The translations under genes were made by a program, and so were the position numbers. The notes under the pieces are model-generated. The model worked only from the letters and a program-made list of their open reading frames with translations. It had not been told where the DNA came from and made no database searches. DNA of 64,000 nt from Clostridium sporogenes (GTDB taxonomy: Bacteria; Bacillota; Clostridia; Clostridiales; Clostridiaceae): positions 1,922,001 to 1,986,000 of the forward strand of contig NZ_CP011663.1 in NCBI RefSeq assembly GCF_001020205.1, read 5' to 3'. Each line of letters opens with the position of its first letter. Position 1 is the stretch's first letter. Below, one piece after another: positions 60,160 to 64,000 of this stretch.

Positions 60160-60633
60160 CTATTTGTCTTTTCTTATTTTTATAAGCCCCGGAAACTCTT
60201 CATAGGCTACTTTTTTTAATCTAGATTCATCCTCCATCAGTTCGCTTAATCCATCTACATCTTCTATATATTCTATTTGTACCCCATCTACATTTTCTAT
60301 GGCATATAGTCCCTGTTCTTTAAAATTTTCATCATAGTCCTTTAGCAATTTTTCATCTTGTAGAATTTCATTTTCTAGATCCTGTTCAAATTCTTCTGAG
60401 AATTTTAACTCCTCTTCATCTTCTTTTAGTACCTTCTTTAAGGCTTCTTTATCTACAAAGTTTTTATCCTCTTTTATTTCATCAATCCTTATAGCTTGAG
60501 TATCTATTCCTTCTCTTTGTAAACATTCTGCGCAATTATCGCATTTTTTATTTGGATTTAAATCGCAAATTTCACATTCCCCACAGTCGGTACATTTTTT
60601 AGTATAATTAAAAATACAAGTTTCTCTATTCAT
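60160..60633 (-). CDS. Cys-rich conserved clostridial protein of unknown function
   Basis: The 157-residue protein starts with a compact cysteine cluster: ETCIFNYTKKCTDCGECEICDLNPNKKCDNCAECL (about residues 4-38), eight Cys in CxxC/CxxCxxC spacing that could hold [4Fe-4S] or zinc. The rest is strongly acidic (ENEILQDEKLLKDYDENF), with no further motif. It is divergent from lexA and shares the intergenic region, but no SOS box lies on its side. Its AAAGGTAGAG precedes the ATG. Similar short proteins occur next to lexA in clostridia as far as I recall. Confidence 0.65.
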   Translation of the reverse strand: MNRETCIFNYTKKCTDCGECEICDLNPNKKCDNCAECLQREGIDTQAIRIDEIKEDKNFVDKEALKKVLKEDEEELKFSEEFEQDLENEILQDEKLLKDYDENFKEQGLYAIENVDGVQIEYIEDVDGLSELMEDESRLKKVAYEEFPGLIKIRKDK

Positions 60634-60811
60634 ATATTTACACTCTACCTTTCTTTATGGTATCTTATTACAAATTGTAAATTTATTATATTGGTTATTA
60701 TTATACTTAAAAGTTATTACTCTATAAAAACACTCTTACTATTATAGCAAAAATATAGTTTATATGCATTAAAAAACCTTTTATAATCATAAGCTATATT
60801 ATAATTTATTT

Positions 60812-60849
60812 GAACATTAGTTTGCAGCTTTCCATTTTTATGGTATAAT
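60812..60849 (+). promoter_or_regulatory. lexA promoter with overlapping SOS box
   Basis: GAACATTAGTTT (60812-60823) matches the Gram-positive SOS box GAACnnnnGTTC except for its last base. It overlaps the -35 TTGCAG (60822-60827); -10 TATAAT is at 60844-60849 (16-base spacer, extended TGG). This is a classic autorepression layout. Confidence 0.78.
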
Positions 60850-60880
60850 TTAATTATTATTTAAGTAATGAGGTGTGATT

Positions 60881-61486
60881 ATGAATAAAAGCCGAATTGA
60901 CAAACAAAATGAAGTTTATAACTTTATAAAATTACAAATTAAAGAAAAGGGCTATCCTCCTTCAGTAAGAGAAATTTGCAAGGCTGTAGGTTTAAGTTCA
61001 ACTTCATCAGTGCATTTCCATCTTAAAAGATTAGAAAAGGAAGGTTTGATAAAAAGAGATAGTAGCAAAACTAGAGCCATAGAAATTGTTGATCCTACCT
61101 CAAAAAAAGAAGTTATAAATGTACCTATTGTAGGAACTATAACTGCAGGAAATCCTATTTTGGCTATAGAGAATATAGAAGATGTATTTCCATTACCTAT
61201 TGATTATGTTAAAAACACAAAGGATTTATTTATGTTAAAGGTATCTGGAGAAAGTATGATAGAAGCTGGAATATTAGATGGAGATTTAGCTATTATTGAA
61301 AAAACCGATTCTGCAAATAATGGAGATATTGTGGTTGCTCTAATAGACAACGAAGCTACTTTAAAAAGATTTTTTAAAGAAAGTTCTTATATAAGACTTC
61401 AACCTGAAAATAAAAGTATGAAACCTATAATTTTAGAGGATTGTAAAGTTCTTGGAAGATTAGTAGGAATATATAGAAAGTATTAA
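60881..61486 (+). CDS. lexA: LexA repressor (SOS response)
   Basis: The 201-residue protein has an N-terminal winged-helix DNA-binding domain (YPPSVREICKAVGLSSTSSVHFHLKRLEKEGLIKR), the self-cleavage Ala-Gly in ITAGNPILAIEN, the catalytic Ser in KVSGESMIEAGI and Lys in EATLKRFFKE. RecA filaments trigger its autoproteolysis. The GTG at 60875 and ATG at 60881 both follow GAGGTG; the ATG is better spaced. Its promoter carries an SOS box, so it represses itself. Confidence 0.97.
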   Translation: MNKSRIDKQNEVYNFIKLQIKEKGYPPSVREICKAVGLSSTSSVHFHLKRLEKEGLIKRDSSKTRAIEIVDPTSKKEVINVPIVGTITAGNPILAIENIEDVFPLPIDYVKNTKDLFMLKVSGESMIEAGILDGDLAIIEKTDSANNGDIVVALIDNEATLKRFFKESSYIRLQPENKSMKPIILEDCKVLGRLVGIYRKY

Positions 61487-61552
61487 TAACATTGTTATTT
61501 TGATAAATAAATGTGTATTAAAAATAAATTGCTTTTAAAAAGGATTGTTAAT

Positions 61553-61602
61553 AAAAATAATTCCTAGAAGTATTAAGTAAATAATTTCTGGGAATTATTT
61601 TT
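61553..61602. terminator. bidirectional terminator between lexA and lyase gene
   Basis: AAAAATAATTCCTAGAA pairs with TTCTGGGAATTATTTTT (one G-U pair); both sides are A/T-rich. Confidence 0.75.
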
Positions 61603-61681
61603 ATATTAATTCTACTTTTTCTATCATTATTAAACTTAATATCCACAAGGTAATTCTGGTTAATTTACATGTTCAAATTTA

Positions 61682-62965
61682 TTATTTTAATATTTTTGAT
61701 AGAGAAATTAAAATACCTATTTTAGCATGATCAAAAGTAAGTCCGCCCTGTAGATATGCTATAAAAGGATCTCTTATAGGTGCATCTGCAGATAATTCTA
61801 TGGAAGACCCTTGAATAAATGCTCCTGCAGCCATAATTACTTGATCTTTATAGCCAGGCATATCCCAAGGCTCACAAGAAACAAAGGAATCTACAGGAGA
61901 ACCTTGCTGTATTCCCTTACAAAAATTTATAAGTTTTTCTTTATCATTAAACTTAATAGCTTGAATTATATCACTTCTATCATCATTATATTTTGGAAGT
62001 ACCTCAAAACCAGCTAATTCCATTATCCTTGAACAGAATACCGCTCCTTTAACAGCTTCCATAGATATATGTGGTGCTAAAAATAGTCCTTGATACATTT
62101 GTCTAACTACTCCAAAGGTAGAACCACATTCTCCTCCTATGCCAGGAGTGGTTAATCTATAGGCAGCTTGAGTTACATATTTTTCCCTGCCAGCTATATA
62201 TCCACCAGTAGGGGCTATTCCTCCACCTATATTTTTTATTAGGGATCCCGCTACTAAATCTGCACCTACATCTGTTGGTTCTTTAGTATCTATAAATTCA
62301 CCATAACAGTTATCTACAAAACATATAACTTCTTTTTTAATGGATTTTACAAAGGAAATTAGTTTTTCTATTTCAGGTATAAGGAGAGCTTTTCTCCATC
62401 CATAACCTGTTGAACGTTGAATATGTATAAGTTTTATTGAAGTATCCTCTTTTAGTATCTTTTCTATTTCTTCATAGTTTATAGAATGATCTTCTTTTAA
62501 ATTTACTTGTTTATATTTAACTCCAAAATCTTTTAAAGAACCTATGTTCTCTTCCCCTTCTATACCTATTATATTGTGTAATGTATCATAGGGTTTTCCA
62601 CATACGGATAACATAGTATCCCTTGGTCTCAAATTTCCAAATAGAGCAGCTCCAATAGCGTGAGTGCCATTTACAAAATGTGGTCTTACTAAAGCACTTT
62701 CTGTGTTAAATATTCTAGCATAAACTCTATCTAAGGTATCTCTTCCTATATCTCCATAGCCATAACCTGTAGAATTTGTGAAATGAGATTCACTAACTCT
62801 TTCTTCCTGAAGAGCATTTAAAACTTTTAATTGATTAAATTCTCTTATTTCATCATATTTTTGGAACTCATCTTTAATATCTTCTATAGCCTTTTCATAT
62901 AAATCTAAAGTTTTAGGATTTATGTCATATATGTTTTTTAGAGTATCTTTTGTTATATGTAGCAT
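61682..62965 (-). CDS. methionine-gamma-lyase-type PLP enzyme (aluminium-resistance protein family)
   Basis: The 427-residue protein is the Cys/Met-metabolism PLP-fold family once called aluminium resistance protein (YnbB in Bacillus). Seen: FTNSTGYGYGDIGRDTLDRVYARIFNTESALVRPHFVNGTHAIG at the substrate side, IHIQRSTGYGWRKALLIPEIEKL, FVDNCYGEFID, and the PLP lysine in GSLIKNIGGGIAPTGGYIAG. The enzyme probably cleaves a sulfur amino acid, but the family's physiological reaction is not firmly known. The ATG at 62977 overlaps AGGAGG; 62965 is the likelier start. It lies upstream of lexA and downstream of hfq, a conserved clostridial gene order. Confidence 0.88.
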   Translation of the reverse strand: MLHITKDTLKNIYDINPKTLDLYEKAIEDIKDEFQKYDEIREFNQLKVLNALQEERVSESHFTNSTGYGYGDIGRDTLDRVYARIFNTESALVRPHFVNGTHAIGAALFGNLRPRDTMLSVCGKPYDTLHNIIGIEGEENIGSLKDFGVKYKQVNLKEDHSINYEEIEKILKEDTSIKLIHIQRSTGYGWRKALLIPEIEKLISFVKSIKKEVICFVDNCYGEFIDTKEPTDVGADLVAGSLIKNIGGGIAPTGGYIAGREKYVTQAAYRLTTPGIGGECGSTFGVVRQMYQGLFLAPHISMEAVKGAVFCSRIMELAGFEVLPKYNDDRSDIIQAIKFNDKEKLINFCKGIQQGSPVDSFVSCEPWDMPGYKDQVIMAAGAFIQGSSIELSADAPIRDPFIAYLQGGLTFDHAKIGILISLSKILK

Positions 62966-63047
62966 TTCTATTTCCATCCTCCTCTATATGTAAGAAAAAT
63001 AATAAGTATGTATTATTATCTAACATTGTATATATTAACATATAAAA

Positions 63048-63074
63048 AAAGAATAGGCAATTAACCTATTCTTT
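63048..63074 (-). terminator. hfq terminator overlapping the end of the gene
   Basis: AAAGAATAGG and CCTATTCTTT pair around a seven-base loop; the right arm (plus coordinates) covers the last codons of hfq, and on the minus strand a T run follows. Confidence 0.7.
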
Positions 63075-63323
63075 ATCTTTATAATCATCTCCGTTAGGAT
63101 TTTGTACAAATAATAAGGGTTTTGCTGGATTAATTGTAGATATAGCATGTTTGTATATCATCATTTGTTTACCATCTGAATCTAATATTACTGTAAAGTT
63201 ATCAAAGCCTTTAACAAATCCTTTTAATTGAAATCCATTTGTTAAGTATATGGTAACAGGAATTCTATTTTTTCTAGCACCATTTAAAAATATATCTTGT
63301 AGATTATTAACAACTTTAGTCAT
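63066..63323 (-). CDS. hfq: Hfq RNA chaperone
   Basis: The 85-residue protein is a complete Sm-like Hfq: Sm1 [25 protein letters not shown] (Gly/Asp and the QD/FxxDNFT motifs visible) and Sm2 [15 protein letters not shown]. It forms a hexamer that binds sRNA and mRNA. The C-terminal tail is short ([18 protein letters not shown]). AGGAGGG precedes the ATG. It follows miaA on the same strand (87 bases apart), the usual miaA-hfq order. Confidence 0.96.
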
Positions 63324-63409
63324 ATAACCTTTCCCTCCTAAAAAAATTACAAATAATTAGAAACTTATTCTTATATAATTCTATAAATAAATTAAAAATC
63401 CTTTTAATT

Positions 63410-64000
63410 TTATTTATATTTTACCATTTTTATAATTTTATCTACTATTTCCTCCTCAGATCTATATTTATCTTTATCTATCCATATAGATCTTTTATCT
63501 TTTCTAAACCAAGTTAGTTGTCTTTTAGCATAATTTCTGCTTCCCTTTTTTATTAAATAAATAGCTTCATCTAGTGAAATATCACCTTTTAAATAGAATA
63601 GAATTTCTTTATAACCTATACCTTTCATAGATTGCATATCTGGAGTATATCCCATAGATTCTAATTTTTTTACTTCTTCTATTAAGCCTTTATCCATCAT
63701 TATATCCACTCTTTTGTTAATTCTTTCATATAGTACTTCTCTATTCATATTTAAAACAAAGTAGTTTACGTTATAAGGTATATCATATAATTTTTTTTCG
63801 TTTTCTTTTGTATATTCACTTATAGATTTACCTGTAATTTTGTAAACTTCTAAGGCTCTAACTACTCTTTTAAAATCGTTAGGATATAATTTTTCGTAAG
63901 ACTCTTTATCTATATCTTTTAGCAGGCTATGAACATATTCTTTTCCTTTATCTTCTGATAATTTATTAAGATATTCTCTATAATTTTCGTCTCTATCGGC
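63410..64000 (-). CDS. miaA: tRNA dimethylallyltransferase MiaA, 5' end beyond the window
   Basis: The frame is open to the right window edge, giving the last 196 residues; the full protein is about 310. Visible are PNDFKRVVRALEVYKITGKSISEY, the tRNA-recognition region, and ESMGYTPDMQSMKGIGYKEILFYLKG with the typical Gly-Ile-Gly-Tyr-Lys-Glu, then RNYAKRQLTWFRKDKRSIW near the end. It adds an isopentenyl group to A37 of UNN-reading tRNAs. The Walker A motif lies outside the window. An internal Met at 63748 is not the start. Confidence 0.95.
   Translation of the reverse strand, partial: ADRDENYREYLNKLSEDKGKEYVHSLLKDIDKESYEKLYPNDFKRVVRALEVYKITGKSISEYTKENEKKLYDIPYNVNYFVLNMNREVLYERINKRVDIMMDKGLIEEVKKLESMGYTPDMQSMKGIGYKEILFYLKGDISLDEAIYLIKKGSRNYAKRQLTWFRKDKRSIWIDKDKYRSEEEIVDKIIKMVKYK

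Noticed and set aside
61811..62017. 68-codon plus-strand frame within the PLP lyase
   Set aside because: Antisense shadow without start site or recognisable domain.
1..64000. CRISPR arrays, tRNA, rRNA, insertion sequences
   Set aside because: None seen: no regularly spaced repeats, no cloverleaf or transposase signatures; only short hairpins and the small dispersed inverted repeats.

Overview
The window is very AT-rich, dense with strong Shine-Dalgarno sites, and looks like a chromosomal segment of a spore-forming, motile, anaerobic Clostridium. The best guess is the C. botulinum group I / C. sporogenes lineage: paired alpha/beta spore proteins, a sulfite-reductase-like Fe-S protein, CheX/CheV chemotaxis genes, and a lexA - aluminium-resistance-type lyase - hfq - miaA block. 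The species is an inference. Both ends cut genes: a SNF2 helicase at the left, miaA at the right. I saw no tRNA, rRNA, CRISPR array, insertion sequence or prophage.

Layout. 0-10 kb: SNF2 helicase, a gutted ribokinase relic, trmO, an FmdE-type protein, a four-gene peptide/nickel-type ABC importer and a vanZ relic. 10-20 kb: DnaQ-like exonuclease, secreted DUF1002 protein, ArsR regulator with methyltransferase, Hsp20 (with a CtsR-type box), MFS pump with TetR regulator, and the fruR-fruK-fruA operon. 20-35 kb: POT peptide transporter, an orphan protein resembling DUF6414, a secreted-type amidase fold, a second decayed PfkB kinase, a LysM-CAP protein, an M3 oligopeptidase, two chemoreceptors (one with a clear sigma-D-type promoter), a cold-shock protein, an ABC-F ATPase and a YbaK deacylase. 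35-52 kb: siroheme/ferredoxin protein, cheV, two DEAD-box helicases around a cvfB-like gene, two giant secreted proteins sharing an Ig-like/beta-propeller plan (one with four leucine-rich blocks), and a glucosaminidase. 52-64 kb: ferritin, CheY-CheX and CheX, a YjiH-type membrane protein, a long intergenic region with a near-consensus sigma-54 promoter followed by a terminator, tandem spore proteins, a HesB-like gene interrupted by an in-frame UGA, a tyrosine recombinase, a Cys-rich protein, lexA, the lyase, hfq and miaA.

The most notable items are: (1) the HesB-like gene on the minus strand at 57692-58021, whose internal TGA sits in the position of the family's conserved cysteine and is followed by a SECIS-like hairpin, so it is best read as a selenoprotein that standard gene calling misses; (2) a sigma-54 promoter at 56705-56721 with no protein gene behind it and a strong terminator about 120 bases downstream, a candidate small RNA; (3) three relics of deletion or nonsense decay (ribokinase, VanZ, pseudouridine-kinase-like), two of which lost the PfkB catalytic GxGD segment; (4) the pair of architecture-sharing surface proteins; (5) regulatory sites readable by eye for LexA, CtsR, ArsR, TetR, CodY and sigma-D.

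Genes are mostly monocistronic or in short operons separated by strong hairpin terminators, many shared by convergent genes.
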